Shown in pieces: positions 1 to 9,432 of a stretch of DNA of 64,000 nt (the first letter of the stretch is position 1; every line of letters begins with the position of its first letter). The DNA is from Flavobacterium aquicola (lineage in GTDB: Bacteria; Bacteroidota; Bacteroidia; Flavobacteriales; Flavobacteriaceae). Below the pieces are notes generated by a model. That model made no database searches, was not told the origin of the DNA, and saw nothing but the letters and a program-made list of their open reading frames with translations. The stretch is from the NCBI RefSeq assembly GCF_003385115.1, contig NZ_QUNI01000012.1, positions 84,602-148,601 of the forward strand, written 5' to 3'. The position numbers and the translations under genes are program-made.

Positions 1-2805
1 AATGTGTCAATGGCAGAAGAGACGAATGATCTTCAGACCGTTGTAGTAGTAGGTTACGGTACCATGAAAAAAGCATCTGTTGTTGGAGCAATCAGTACAG
101 TGAAGCCTTCATTATTACAGGTAGGAACAGCTCGTACACTGGGCAACAACTTGGCAGGTCAGGTTACTGGTATTATGGCGGTTCAGCGAACAGGTGAACC
201 AGGATTTGATCAATCAGATATAAAAATTCGTGGAATCTCTACTTTCGCGGGAGGGCAAAATCCGCTTGTATTAGTAGATGGAATTGAACGAAACCTAAAT
301 GACCTTGACCCTTCAGAAATTGACTCTTTTTCAGTTTTAAAAGATGCGGCAGCTGGTGCTGTGTATGGTGTTAGAGGGGCAAATGGTGTTATCTTGATCA
401 ATACTAAAAGAGGTTTTGTTGGAACTCCAAAAATACAGGTAAGAACGGAATATTCTATTCAGGAACCTACTAAACTGCCAAGATTCATCGGTGCTGCGCC
501 TTACATGAGTTTACTGAATGAATTAGCTGTGGACGCTGGTAAAGTACAGCCATATTCAGCAGACCGTATTTCAAAAACAGCTAATGGATATGATCATGAT
601 TTATATCCCGATGTAAATTGGGTCGATGCAATTACCAAAGATTATGCTTACACCTCAAGAACCAATTTGAATATTGCAGGAGGGTCTGATATTTTGAGAT
701 ACGCATTGACAGCTTCCTATTACAGCGAGAACGGTATATTATCTGCAGATAAAAGTTTATCATATGATACAGAAACGCGATTGAATAGAGCAAATATCCG
801 TTCAAATGTTGATGTTAACTTGTCCAAAACAACTTTGTTCAGATTAAATATTGGAGGTTTTCTTCAGAGACTTAGCAAAGGAAACAGCAGCACTAATGAT
901 TTGTTCAATACTGCATTCGAAACAACTCCTTTTGCTCATCCGGCAATTTATTCAGACGGGGCTATTCCTAAAGTTATAAATCGTCCTAACCCATGGGCGA
1001 TGAATACGCAGCAAGGGTTTAATAAACACACTGGCAGCAAAATTGAAAGCTTGGCATCGTTAGAGCAGGATTTAAAAGGTATTACTCCAGGATTGAAAGC
1101 GAAATTTACGTATGCGTTTGATTCTTTTTCTGAAAACAAAGTGGAACGCGGTAAAGCACCTAACTATTATAATGTGGCTACCGAAAGAGATCTTGATGGA
1201 AGTCTAATTCATGAGCTTCAGAGTTATGGTCAGGACTATCTTGGGTACAATAAAGATTATGAGCATGATTATTTTGGAAATAAACGTGTTTATCTGGAAG
1301 CAAGTACAACATATAGCCGATCTTTTGGAAAACATGATGTGACAGGTATGCTCTTGTATAATCAAGACAGTTATGATGATGGAACTCCTCCGCAGCCATA
1401 TAAACATCAGGGATTGGCAGGAAGGGCTTCGTATACTTTTGACCGAAAATATGTTGGAGAGTTTAATTTTGGATACAATGGATCAGAGAATTTTGCAAAA
1501 GGACAGCGTTATGGATTTTTCCCATCTGTGTCTATGGGCTGGATTGTGAGTGAAGAAAAATTTATGGAGCCTATGACAAACGTATTTAATAAAATCAAGC
1601 TTCGCGGATCTTATGGTATGGCAGGAAATGATAACATTGGAGGAAATAGACGATTTGCTTATCAGACTACAATCAGTGATAAAAATAATTCAGATTACCA
1701 TTGGGGTGCAGGACAAGGGGTAAAATTTGAAGGTATTGAGGAAGGCGAAATTGGAGTAACTAATTTGACATGGGAAAAAGTTGCAAAAACAGATATTGGT
1801 TTAGAATTAGGAATATTAAATACAATTGATTTGACAGTAGATGTATTTCAGGACAAAAGAAAAGACATCCTAATTCGACGTGAAATTATTCCTTCCCAGG
1901 CAGGAATTTTAAATACCCCGTATGCCAATATGGGAAAAATGGAAAATAAAGGATTTGAAGTCTCATTAAATTTTAATAAGCAGATAACTACTGATTTTTC
2001 TATGAGCTGGCGTGCCAATTTTACTTTTGTTGAAAATAAAGTGACTGAAAAGGATGAAGCTGATGCTTTAAAAGGTACTTACCGTTCTGCTACAGGTATT
2101 CAGCATAATACTTTAAAGGGTTATATTGCAACAGGATTATATACTAATGAAGATTTTGCTGTTATTAATGAGGATCCAAAAATAGATAATGTGTTAGTCC
2201 CAGGCTTGCCAAAACCTACATTTGGTAAAGTACGTCCAGGCGATATTAAATATGAAGATAGAAATAATGATGGAAAAATAGATGGTTTAGACCAAGGTTT
2301 TATAGGAGGTACTACTGATCCGCAAATTGTGTATGGTTTCGGTAACACTTCCAAATACAAGCAATTCGATTTCAGCTTTTTCTTTCAAGGGATCGCAAAA
2401 TCAGAACGAATCATAGGAGGAAGCACATTTATACCAGGAAGCGGTGAAGGTACTTTAGGAAATGTATATGACAACTACCAAGACCGCTGGACCGAAGAAA
2501 ACCCTGATCAAAATGCATTCTATCCAAGATTGAGCTATGGGCCTAATATTAATAATGCTCTTCCATCAACCTGGTGGAAAAAAGATATGAGTTTTGGCCG
2601 CTTAAAATCTATGGAATTTGGATACTCATTGAAGAAAAACACTGCCGAAAGAATGAGATTACAAGGATTAAGAGTATATGTGAGCGGGAATAACTTATGG
2701 TATATTTCGAATTTTAAACTTTGGGATCCTGAGTTAGATACATCAAATGGTTTGAAATATCCATCAACAAGATCTATTCTTTTTGGATTAGATATCAGTC
2801 TATAA
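1..2805 (+). CDS. SusC-like TonB-dependent receptor, 5' end outside window
   Basis: This is an outer-membrane TonB-dependent transporter of the SusC/RagA type, which imports oligosaccharides together with a SusD lid lipoprotein. The frame is open from base 1, so the signal peptide and the carboxypeptidase-regulatory-like domain lie upstream. The visible part begins with the linker VVVVGYGTMKK that precedes the plug. The plug follows, with its typical IRGISTFAGG, PLVLVDG and AVYGVRGANGVI blocks, and then about 800 residues of beta-barrel. The C-terminus (ending RSILFGLDISL) is intact. It is followed after about 10 bases by a SusD gene, as in every canonical susCD pair. The substrate cannot be read from the receptor itself; the GH76/GH31/GH43 genes downstream suggest a mannan-type glycan. 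The Met at base 4 in the visible frame is not the true start. Confidence 0.95.
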   Translation, partial: NVSMAEETNDLQTVVVVGYGTMKKASVVGAISTVKPSLLQVGTARTLGNNLAGQVTGIMAVQRTGEPGFDQSDIKIRGISTFAGGQNPLVLVDGIERNLNDLDPSEIDSFSVLKDAAAGAVYGVRGANGVILINTKRGFVGTPKIQVRTEYSIQEPTKLPRFIGAAPYMSLLNELAVDAGKVQPYSADRISKTANGYDHDLYPDVNWVDAITKDYAYTSRTNLNIAGGSDILRYALTASYYSENGILSADKSLSYDTETRLNRANIRSNVDVNLSKTTLFRLNIGGFLQRLSKGNSSTNDLFNTAFETTPFAHPAIYSDGAIPKVINRPNPWAMNTQQGFNKHTGSKIESLASLEQDLKGITPGLKAKFTYAFDSFSENKVERGKAPNYYNVATERDLDGSLIHELQSYGQDYLGYNKDYEHDYFGNKRVYLEASTTYSRSFGKHDVTGMLLYNQDSYDDGTPPQPYKHQGLAGRASYTFDRKYVGEFNFGYNGSENFAKGQRYGFFPSVSMGWIVSEEKFMEPMTNVFNKIKLRGSYGMAGNDNIGGNRRFAYQTTISDKNNSDYHWGAGQGVKFEGIEEGEIGVTNLTWEKVAKTDIGLELGILNTIDLTVDVFQDKRKDILIRREIIPSQAGILNTPYANMGKMENKGFEVSLNFNKQITTDFSMSWRANFTFVENKVTEKDEADALKGTYRSATGIQHNTLKGYIATGLYTNEDFAVINEDPKIDNVLVPGLPKPTFGKVRPGDIKYEDRNNDGKIDGLDQGFIGGTTDPQIVYGFGNTSKYKQFDFSFFFQGIAKSERIIGGSTFIPGSGEGTLGNVYDNYQDRWTEENPDQNAFYPRLSYGPNINNALPSTWWKKDMSFGRLKSMEFGYSLKKNTAERMRLQGLRVYVSGNNLWYISNFKLWDPELDTSNGLKYPSTRSILFGLDISL

Positions 2806-2815
2806 TTTTAAAATA

Positions 2816-4714
2816 ATGAAAATGAAAAATTTATATATCAGATTAATATTCCTTTTTGCAGGATTATTTTTATCGTCTTCCTGTTCCGAATACCTTGATA
2901 AGGAAGATGATGTGGAGCTTACTGTGAATGCTGTTTTTGAAAATAAAACAAAAACTGAAAATTGGCTGGCCAGCTGTTACTCCAGGATTCCAGACCCTAC
3001 TTGGGGATATGCCCGCAGTATAGGAACGGAAATTTTAGCTGACGATATGACCCCATCAGAGAGATGGCGTCAATACGACTGGCAGGTTATTCCATTTGCG
3101 CTAGGTGATTGGGCGGTGAGTTCGCAATGGGGGCCAGGATATTGGAATCAGCTTCCTCAAAGAATCAGAGAGTGCAATATCTTAATAAAAAATGTAAAGC
3201 CTATTCCTTCTCAGAATTTAACTGAAATCGACGTAAAAGAAATGATTGCTGAGTGCCGTTTTCTAAAAGCATACTATTATTCACTGTTGATAAATACATA
3301 CGGGCCAGTTCCTTTTAATCCAGATGAAATTACTCCGGTAGATTTCGATCTTTCTGATCTGCAGGTTGGTCAGACTCCTTATGATGAAATTGTAAGCTGG
3401 ATAGATAATGAATTGAAAGAGGCCGAAAAAGTTTTGCCACCATCTTATGAAGGTAAAAAATACGGACGTGCAACATCGATTATGTGTAAAGCCGTTAGAG
3501 CCAGAATGCTGCTTTTTGCAGCAAGCCCGCTTGTAAATGGCAATCCAGATTATGCTAACCATCTTTCTAAAGATGGAAAACCATTATTTAATTCTTCTTA
3601 TGATGCTAATAAATGGAAAATTGCAGCAGCTGCCAGCAAAGATTTGATTATAAGTGCAGCAGCTGCTGGCCATAAATTGCATGTAGAGTTTAATACTGCT
3701 GGAAAAATTGATCCATTTTTATCTTGTCAAAGATTACACCTTGTAGAAGGCACTGGGTTGGAAAATAAAGAAGTACTGTTTCCTCGCGTGAATGTAGAAT
3801 CCAAAGAGTATGACAGGCACTCAGCCCCTACAGGAAGCAAAGGCAGTGGAGGATATGGCGTAACACAATCTCTGGTTGATGCTTTTTTTACAGCAAATGG
3901 TCTGCCTATCACCGATCCAGCTTCTGGATATATCGAAAATGGTTTTTCAGGTGAAGATGGATACTGGACTTATGGTACAACAAAATGGAACGAATCAAAA
4001 AAAGCAGGTTTTGTTACTGTTGCAGGCACATACAATATGTACTGCAATCGAGAACCAAGATTTTATCTGGCAGTTAACTTTGACAGAGCATGGTATACTG
4101 ATGGTGCAAATGCAGGGAAAGATCAAGGCAGAAAACTTGAGTTTTTTAACGGCGGAAGAGATAATAATCATACGCACGATGCACCTCAAAATGGTTATCT
4201 GGTAAGAAAAAGAACTGATCCTTCAAGAGATCCTCTTCGTGAGTATTTTGCACCACGCCACGGAATTTTATATAGATTAGGTGAAGCATACTTAAACTAT
4301 GCAGAAGCACTTAATGAGTCTGATCCAGGTAATGCAGAGATCTTACTGTATGTTAATAAAATTAGAGAGAGAGCTGGTGTAAGAACCTATACAACTGGTG
4401 CGACTGATGCTCAAAATATACATGTCGATGGTGACCAGGCCAGCATTAGAAAAATAATCAGAATGGAGCGCAGAGTAGAACTTTGTACAGAAGGAATCCG
4501 TTATGATGATTTAAGAAGATGGAAATTAGCAGAAACTGTATTGAATGGGCCTGCTTATGGAATGAACTTTAACGGAAAAACTGAAGCTGAATTCTATAAA
4601 AGAACAGTATATCAGACAAGAGTGTATAGAAAAGCATTTTACTGGTTTCCAATATACTTGGACGAAATCGAAAAGAATCCAAATTTAGTGCAGTCACCTT
4701 TCTGGGCTAATTAA
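2816..4714 (+). CDS. SusD/RagB-like glycan-binding lipoprotein
   Basis: This is the surface lipoprotein partner of the preceding SusC, forming the substrate-binding lid of the importer. The signal peptide ends in a lipobox (LSSSC) with the lipidated Cys near residue 23. The N-terminal SusD-like helical region contains ECRFLKAYYYSLLINTYGPVPF, and the RagB/SusD C-terminal region contains LYRLGEAYLNYAEALN and RRVELCTEGIRYDDLRRWK, which are hallmark blocks of the family. At 632 residues it is at the long end for SusD proteins. It lies 10 bases after susC and 18 bases before a SusE-like gene, so it is very probably co-transcribed with both. Confidence 0.95.
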   Translation: MKMKNLYIRLIFLFAGLFLSSSCSEYLDKEDDVELTVNAVFENKTKTENWLASCYSRIPDPTWGYARSIGTEILADDMTPSERWRQYDWQVIPFALGDWAVSSQWGPGYWNQLPQRIRECNILIKNVKPIPSQNLTEIDVKEMIAECRFLKAYYYSLLINTYGPVPFNPDEITPVDFDLSDLQVGQTPYDEIVSWIDNELKEAEKVLPPSYEGKKYGRATSIMCKAVRARMLLFAASPLVNGNPDYANHLSKDGKPLFNSSYDANKWKIAAAASKDLIISAAAAGHKLHVEFNTAGKIDPFLSCQRLHLVEGTGLENKEVLFPRVNVESKEYDRHSAPTGSKGSGGYGVTQSLVDAFFTANGLPITDPASGYIENGFSGEDGYWTYGTTKWNESKKAGFVTVAGTYNMYCNREPRFYLAVNFDRAWYTDGANAGKDQGRKLEFFNGGRDNNHTHDAPQNGYLVRKRTDPSRDPLREYFAPRHGILYRLGEAYLNYAEALNESDPGNAEILLYVNKIRERAGVRTYTTGATDAQNIHVDGDQASIRKIIRMERRVELCTEGIRYDDLRRWKLAETVLNGPAYGMNFNGKTEAEFYKRTVYQTRVYRKAFYWFPIYLDEIEKNPNLVQSPFWAN

Positions 4715-4732
4715 TTAAAAAACGAAAGCAAA

Positions 4733-5908
4733 ATGAAAAATATAAAAAATATTATCTCATTTATAATAATGAGTATAGTTCTTTTTTCTTGTGAAGATAA
4801 GGGACTTGATAATCAGGATTGGCTTCAGGAACCAAATTTTGCTAATCCTTTAACATTAACACTTTCAAGTAAAGAGCTTGTGCTGGTCAAAGAAAATGAA
4901 GCGCAGAATGCAATAACTTTTACTTGGACACAAGGAAACGATAGAGGAGCTGGAACTAGCCTGAAATATTTCTTCCGCATAGATATATTAGGTAATAATT
5001 TTAGTAAAGATGAGTTCGAGGAAGATAAAAAGACTGTTTACACCGAAGAAATACCAGCAGGAGTGCTTACCAGAACCTATACTGTCAAACAGTTAAATTC
5101 GATATTATTGAAACACTTTAAACGCCCGGGAGGTACTGTAACTAATCTTGAAGTACAAATAATTGCACAGGTAAATGGTGGTGCAGAGTTTCAGCTGCCA
5201 GAAGTATCTACATCAAGTTTTGCAGTTACAAATTATAGTCCGGGACCATTGCCTCTTTTTATGGTTGGAGATGCAATAAGTGGCAGCTGGGATTACAGCA
5301 CAGGTAAAAGTTTACCTGAAATAACAGAAAGAACGACATACAATTTTATTGGAGATTTTTCAGTAGGGTCATTCAAGGTTATTGAAGAACCAGGTCATGA
5401 ATTGCCTACTTACGATCCGGTTTATACTGTGGGTAAGGAAAATACTATTGTTTATAATGAAACTGAAGAAAGAACAACTGCTAATGTTTTCAAAGTAACT
5501 CAGGCAGGTCGTCATTACTTTAATATGGATATTGAGGCAGGAACCTATGAATTTTATTATAAACCCTACGATAAACTTACTTTAGTGGGAGAATCAATAG
5601 ATGGTCAAAGGTGGAATAAAGATAATAATCCTAGACCAATGAATTGGGATAGTAAGACCCCTGAAGTATTCACTACTAAAGTAAATCTTGGACTTGGTGA
5701 AATGAAAATTTTTGTAAATACTCCTGATTGGAATTCATGTTTAAGACCTTTAGTGGCTAATACTCCAATCAATGGAAATAATAGCGACGCAACTGGATTT
5801 AAACATGCATTAGGTGGTCCGGATGATAAATGGGTTATTGCAACTGCTGGTGATTATGATGTCACCATCAATACAGTGAAAATGACTATTGTGTTTAAAA
5901 AATTGTAG
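4733..5908 (+). CDS. SusE/SusF-like outer-membrane lipoprotein
   Basis: This is a surface glycan-binding lipoprotein of the SusE/SusF type. The signal peptide ends in VLFSC (Cys about residue 20). An N-terminal SusE-type Ig-like domain follows (LTLSSKELVLVKENEAQNAITFTWTQ, residues about 40-165). The C-terminal half contains two repeats of the carbohydrate-binding kind, starting near PLFMVGDAISGSWDY and LTLVGESIDGQRWN. It is third in the susC-susD-susE order and is followed by a hairpin terminator near 5958-6010, so the core transport operon appears to end here. The exact ligand is unknown. Confidence 0.85.
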   Translation: MKNIKNIISFIIMSIVLFSCEDKGLDNQDWLQEPNFANPLTLTLSSKELVLVKENEAQNAITFTWTQGNDRGAGTSLKYFFRIDILGNNFSKDEFEEDKKTVYTEEIPAGVLTRTYTVKQLNSILLKHFKRPGGTVTNLEVQIIAQVNGGAEFQLPEVSTSSFAVTNYSPGPLPLFMVGDAISGSWDYSTGKSLPEITERTTYNFIGDFSVGSFKVIEEPGHELPTYDPVYTVGKENTIVYNETEERTTANVFKVTQAGRHYFNMDIEAGTYEFYYKPYDKLTLVGESIDGQRWNKDNNPRPMNWDSKTPEVFTTKVNLGLGEMKIFVNTPDWNSCLRPLVANTPINGNNSDATGFKHALGGPDDKWVIATAGDYDVTINTVKMTIVFKKL

Positions 5909-5957
5909 TGATAGAACGAATTAAAAATATTTTATCAGTAATTAAATACTAATTATG

Positions 5958-6010
5958 GAGTCAAAACTTTTAAATCAAGATTGTATTAAAAAGTTTTGGC
6001 TTCATTTTTT
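5958..6010 (+). terminator. Rho-independent terminator after the SusE-like gene
   Basis: An inverted repeat pairs caaaactttt (5962-5971) with aaaagttttg (5989-5998). The stem extends outward by about four pairs, including wobbles, and is followed by a run of T at 6005-6010. It lies about 50 bases after the stop of the SusE-like gene and separates the SusCDE genes from the peptidase and glycosidase genes. Confidence 0.7.
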
Positions 6011-6244
6011 ATAAAATAAATCTGCTTATGGAGATAAAAATACTTTACATGTTAAAATAATTTATCAAGTCACAGCAAAACTATAAGTAACAGCGTCCTA
6101 TCGCAGTTCGTTTAAAAAGTGTTTTTTCAAATAGACTCCTTTCGTCCATTTGTAATCTAAACCGCTGTACTAGTATCATCAAGGATCAGAATTAGAAAAC
6201 CCGGCTGAATATTTTTTCAAAAACAAAAGCATAAAAACTGCTAT
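6011..6244. other. Non-coding gap before the peptidase gene
   Basis: The gene-free stretch 5909-6244 is 336 bases long. Its first third holds the terminator described separately. The rest is AT-rich with no open frame of note. I could not find a TAnnTTTG element in it, although the terminator upstream implies that the peptidase and glycosidase genes need their own promoter here. Confidence 0.4.
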
Positions 6245-6970
6245 ATGAATTTCAAAATCAAGAAAACAGGCTTTTTTTTAACCCTTCTATTACCGCTTAT
6301 TTCTTTCTCGCAGCAAGAAATTAGCTCTGTAAATAATGACATTTTTAAAGATAGTATAATCATTAAAAATGGCTTTCGGCTTACGTTAAAAAATAATGAT
6401 CCAAAGCTCAGTCAGGAATTCAAAAAAAACATAGCAGAACGCTTTTTTCTTGTCTATCCTAAAATGCTGAATCATTTTAACCCAAAAGCAACAAAGACCG
6501 TTACAATCATTTTTAGTAATGAAGATACTGATCACCCTGCACATGCAGTGAATAATGAAATTACTGTTTTTACAAAATTTTTCACGAATAATGGAAGAGA
6601 AAAAGATATTGATGTCATTGTTCATGAAGGTTTCCATTTAGTTCAGGCCTATAGATACAATGAAAATACTCCAGGATGGCTTGTAGAAGGAATAGCAGAT
6701 TATGTAAGAGAAATTTATGGAGTCAGTAATGAATCCAGTGGTTGGGTTTTACCAAAAACACTAGATGATAAAGGAAATAAATACAAAGCATCTTATAGAA
6801 CTGCCGCACGTTTTTTGCTTTGGATAGATTTAAAAGTTAAAAAAGGCATAGTCGAAACATTAGATGACAAATGCAGAACGGGCAATTACACCGATGCTGT
6901 TTGGGAAATAGAAACCAGTAAAACAGTTGATGAGCTTTGGGATGATTACACCAAAAATTACAGTTTATAA
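6245..6970 (+). CDS. Secreted basic-secretory-protein-type metallopeptidase
   Basis: This is a probable secreted zinc peptidase of the plant-and-bacterial 'basic secretory protein' family. A signal peptide is clear (lysine-rich start, hydrophobic core, cleavage near SFSQQ). The core carries an HEGFH metal-binding motif at residues 127-131 and, about 15 residues on, the GWLVEGIADYVRE block that is diagnostic of this family. The length (241 residues) fits a single catalytic domain with no sorting domain. It sits at the head of a run of large glycosidase genes, which suggests it attacks the protein part of a glycoprotein such as fungal mannoprotein. That role is inference. Confidence 0.75.
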   Translation: MNFKIKKTGFFLTLLLPLISFSQQEISSVNNDIFKDSIIIKNGFRLTLKNNDPKLSQEFKKNIAERFFLVYPKMLNHFNPKATKTVTIIFSNEDTDHPAHAVNNEITVFTKFFTNNGREKDIDVIVHEGFHLVQAYRYNENTPGWLVEGIADYVREIYGVSNESSGWVLPKTLDDKGNKYKASYRTAARFLLWIDLKVKKGIVETLDDKCRTGNYTDAVWEIETSKTVDELWDDYTKNYSL

Positions 6971-7027
6971 AAACTTAAAATAAAGGCAACTTTAATTACC
7001 ATGTCAATGATTTTAATAAAAATATTG

Positions 7028-9367
7028 ATGGAAAATATTTTGAAAGGTAGAAATACATGTTTCTTAGTATTGGTGCTGTGTGTTTCAAATTTATTTTCGC
7101 AGACAGCAGATCAGCGTGCCGAGAATGTACAGGACGCTGCCAATGCAATTTTCATGTCCTCTGATAAAAGTTATTATAAACATAACAGTGCATCGGATAA
7201 TGATCCTTATGGATATGGTTACTGGACGCAGGCACACACTCTTGAAACATTGGCAGATGCCTACCAAAGAACTCGCAGTGCCGTTTACAAAGACCGGATG
7301 AAAAACATTATTGCTGGAATACGAAAATACAATCTGTATGAACAGGGAACATACCGCAATGATTATTATGATGACTTAGAATGGCTTTGTTTAGCGAGTT
7401 TTAATTGCTATAATGCTACCAAAGATCAAGAGTTTCTTGATGCAGTTCATCAAATATGGGGCGAAATAAAAACTGGATATGCAAATGGAGCAATAGCTTG
7501 GAAAAAAGGATGTTCGACTGCTTGTAATAATTCCATTTCGAATGGACCAGCCATTGTTATAGCTGTGAAACTGTATCAATTGGAAGGCGACAACGCTAAT
7601 CTGCAGATGGCAAAAGACATTCATGCATGGATGAAGACCAATGTATTTAACGCTCAAGGCGGTATCTGGGACAGTCCTTCTAATTTTGACCAAGGCTGGC
7701 AGTTCTCTTATAATTCTGGAATGTTTATAGCAGCTTGTCTTGAGCTCAGCATTGTCACTGGTGAACAATCCTATATAGATGATGGTATCAAGGCCTCCGA
7801 CTTTATGATGAATTATAGAAAATATAATGGAGGCGCATTTTACTTAAATGAAACAGGACAGGGAGATGGCGGTTTATTCAAAGGGATTTTTGCCAAATGG
7901 TTTATAGAGTTTGTACGGATAGGGAATATTCCCCAAGCCAGAAAAGAACATTATTTGCAGATAATTAATTATACTGCAGACTATGTATGGAGCCATGCAG
8001 TAGATAAATCTAATTTTTTAACCAATTATAATTGGAAAAAACTGCCAGCAGAATCAATTGATTTATCTACGCACACGAGCGGTCTTCATTTATTTGAATC
8101 GGCAGCTAGCTTAAATAAAGTACACGTTTATCAAGATCTGAATTATGCTGGATTTTATTCACAGCTTTCACCAGGTGATTATACATCGGCACAGCTTCTC
8201 TCAAGAGGCGTTCCTGATAACTTCATTACTTCTTTGACCATTCCTCTTGGTTATGAAGTTACCGTTTATGAAAATGATAATTTTACAGGAGAATCTCAAA
8301 TATTTACTACAAACACAGCTTCACTTGCCGATTGGAGTGATAAAATTTCCTCTATCAAAATCATTGATAGAAATCCTCCCGTTACAAATCCCATCGCTAT
8401 TGACAGTTCAGTTATGAATGTTTTTCAAGGTGCAGACTTTACCGGTTATAATGTTGCGCTTGATATTGGAGATTATACATTGGCACAGCTTCAATCCAAG
8501 GGAATATTGGACAATGACATCAGTTCTTTTAAACTTTCAAAAGGTTTTAAAGTTACGCTGTACGAAGGGGATAATTTTACTGGAGAGTCAAAAGACTTTA
8601 CTTCAGATAATGTATTGACAGCAGATTGGAACAATAAAGCAACGTCTCTCCGTATTCGCGCCAATGGAGACGTGAATTTAGGCGGTGTAATTTATAATTT
8701 ACAAAACCGCAACAGCAATTTGAATATGGATGTTTGGGGCTCTAGCCTTTCAAATGGAGGAATTGTGGCTCAGGCTGTTGCCACAGCTGAGGGTAATCAA
8801 AAATTTGCATTCACTCATTTAGGGGATGGTCTGTATAAAATCACTGCAGAGCATAGCGGTCAGTCACTTAATATTGATGACTATAGCTCAGACAACGGTA
8901 CTGCTGTAAATCAATATCCTTACAATGCGGCTCCAAACCAGCAGTTTGTACTGGTTTCTACAGGAGATGGTTATTATAAAATTATACCTAGAATCAGCGG
9001 TAAGCTAGTTGAAGTCTCTGATTTTAGCAGTGCGGATGGTGCAAAAGTACAGCAATGGGAAGATGTTAACAGCCAGGCGAGCGGACAATGGAAATTAATA
9101 AAAGTGGGCTCATTGGGAGTGGAAACACAAAATAAAATACCATCTGCTGTCTATCTATATCCGAATCCTGCTGAAAACACTCTTTTTTTTAACACAGATA
9201 TAAAAGGATCAAACGTGAGTGTTTTTTCTTCGGCGGGAAGTTTGGTTTTAAAGCAAAATATAGAAGACAGCAATACTGTTGATATTTCCAGATTACAGGC
9301 AGGAACGTATTTTATTACAGTAAATAAGGAAGGAAAAAAAGTCACAAAGAAATTTTTTAAAAAATAG
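7028..9367 (+). CDS. Secreted GH76 alpha-1,6-mannanase with crystallin-like, ricin-like and T9SS domains
   Basis: This is a probable endo-alpha-1,6-mannanase. The GH76 domain spans about residues 25-345 and carries the adjacent catalytic Asp pair in YYDDLEW (D115-D116). Two beta/gamma-crystallin-like modules follow (about 362-446 and 463-544, each with VYxDxxYxG and GDYT-type Greek-key motifs). Then come a ricin-type beta-trefoil (about 548-693) and a T9SS type A sorting domain (YPNPAENTLFF to the KKFFKK end). It should therefore be secreted or surface-attached. I chose the ATG at 7028 because it gives a compact signal peptide ending LFSQ; an in-frame ATG at 7001 would add nine residues. Crystallin modules on GH76 are unusual; their role could be binding or stability. 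Confidence 0.88.
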   Translation: MENILKGRNTCFLVLVLCVSNLFSQTADQRAENVQDAANAIFMSSDKSYYKHNSASDNDPYGYGYWTQAHTLETLADAYQRTRSAVYKDRMKNIIAGIRKYNLYEQGTYRNDYYDDLEWLCLASFNCYNATKDQEFLDAVHQIWGEIKTGYANGAIAWKKGCSTACNNSISNGPAIVIAVKLYQLEGDNANLQMAKDIHAWMKTNVFNAQGGIWDSPSNFDQGWQFSYNSGMFIAACLELSIVTGEQSYIDDGIKASDFMMNYRKYNGGAFYLNETGQGDGGLFKGIFAKWFIEFVRIGNIPQARKEHYLQIINYTADYVWSHAVDKSNFLTNYNWKKLPAESIDLSTHTSGLHLFESAASLNKVHVYQDLNYAGFYSQLSPGDYTSAQLLSRGVPDNFITSLTIPLGYEVTVYENDNFTGESQIFTTNTASLADWSDKISSIKIIDRNPPVTNPIAIDSSVMNVFQGADFTGYNVALDIGDYTLAQLQSKGILDNDISSFKLSKGFKVTLYEGDNFTGESKDFTSDNVLTADWNNKATSLRIRANGDVNLGGVIYNLQNRNSNLNMDVWGSSLSNGGIVAQAVATAEGNQKFAFTHLGDGLYKITAEHSGQSLNIDDYSSDNGTAVNQYPYNAAPNQQFVLVSTGDGYYKIIPRISGKLVEVSDFSSADGAKVQQWEDVNSQASGQWKLIKVGSLGVETQNKIPSAVYLYPNPAENTLFFNTDIKGSNVSVFSSAGSLVLKQNIEDSNTVDISRLQAGTYFITVNKEGKKVTKKFFKK

Positions 9368-9432
9368 TAAAGAAAAATATTCTGAGAGGCTCTATAAATT
9401 TTTAATACGAAAAAATAAAAACTAAAATAATT

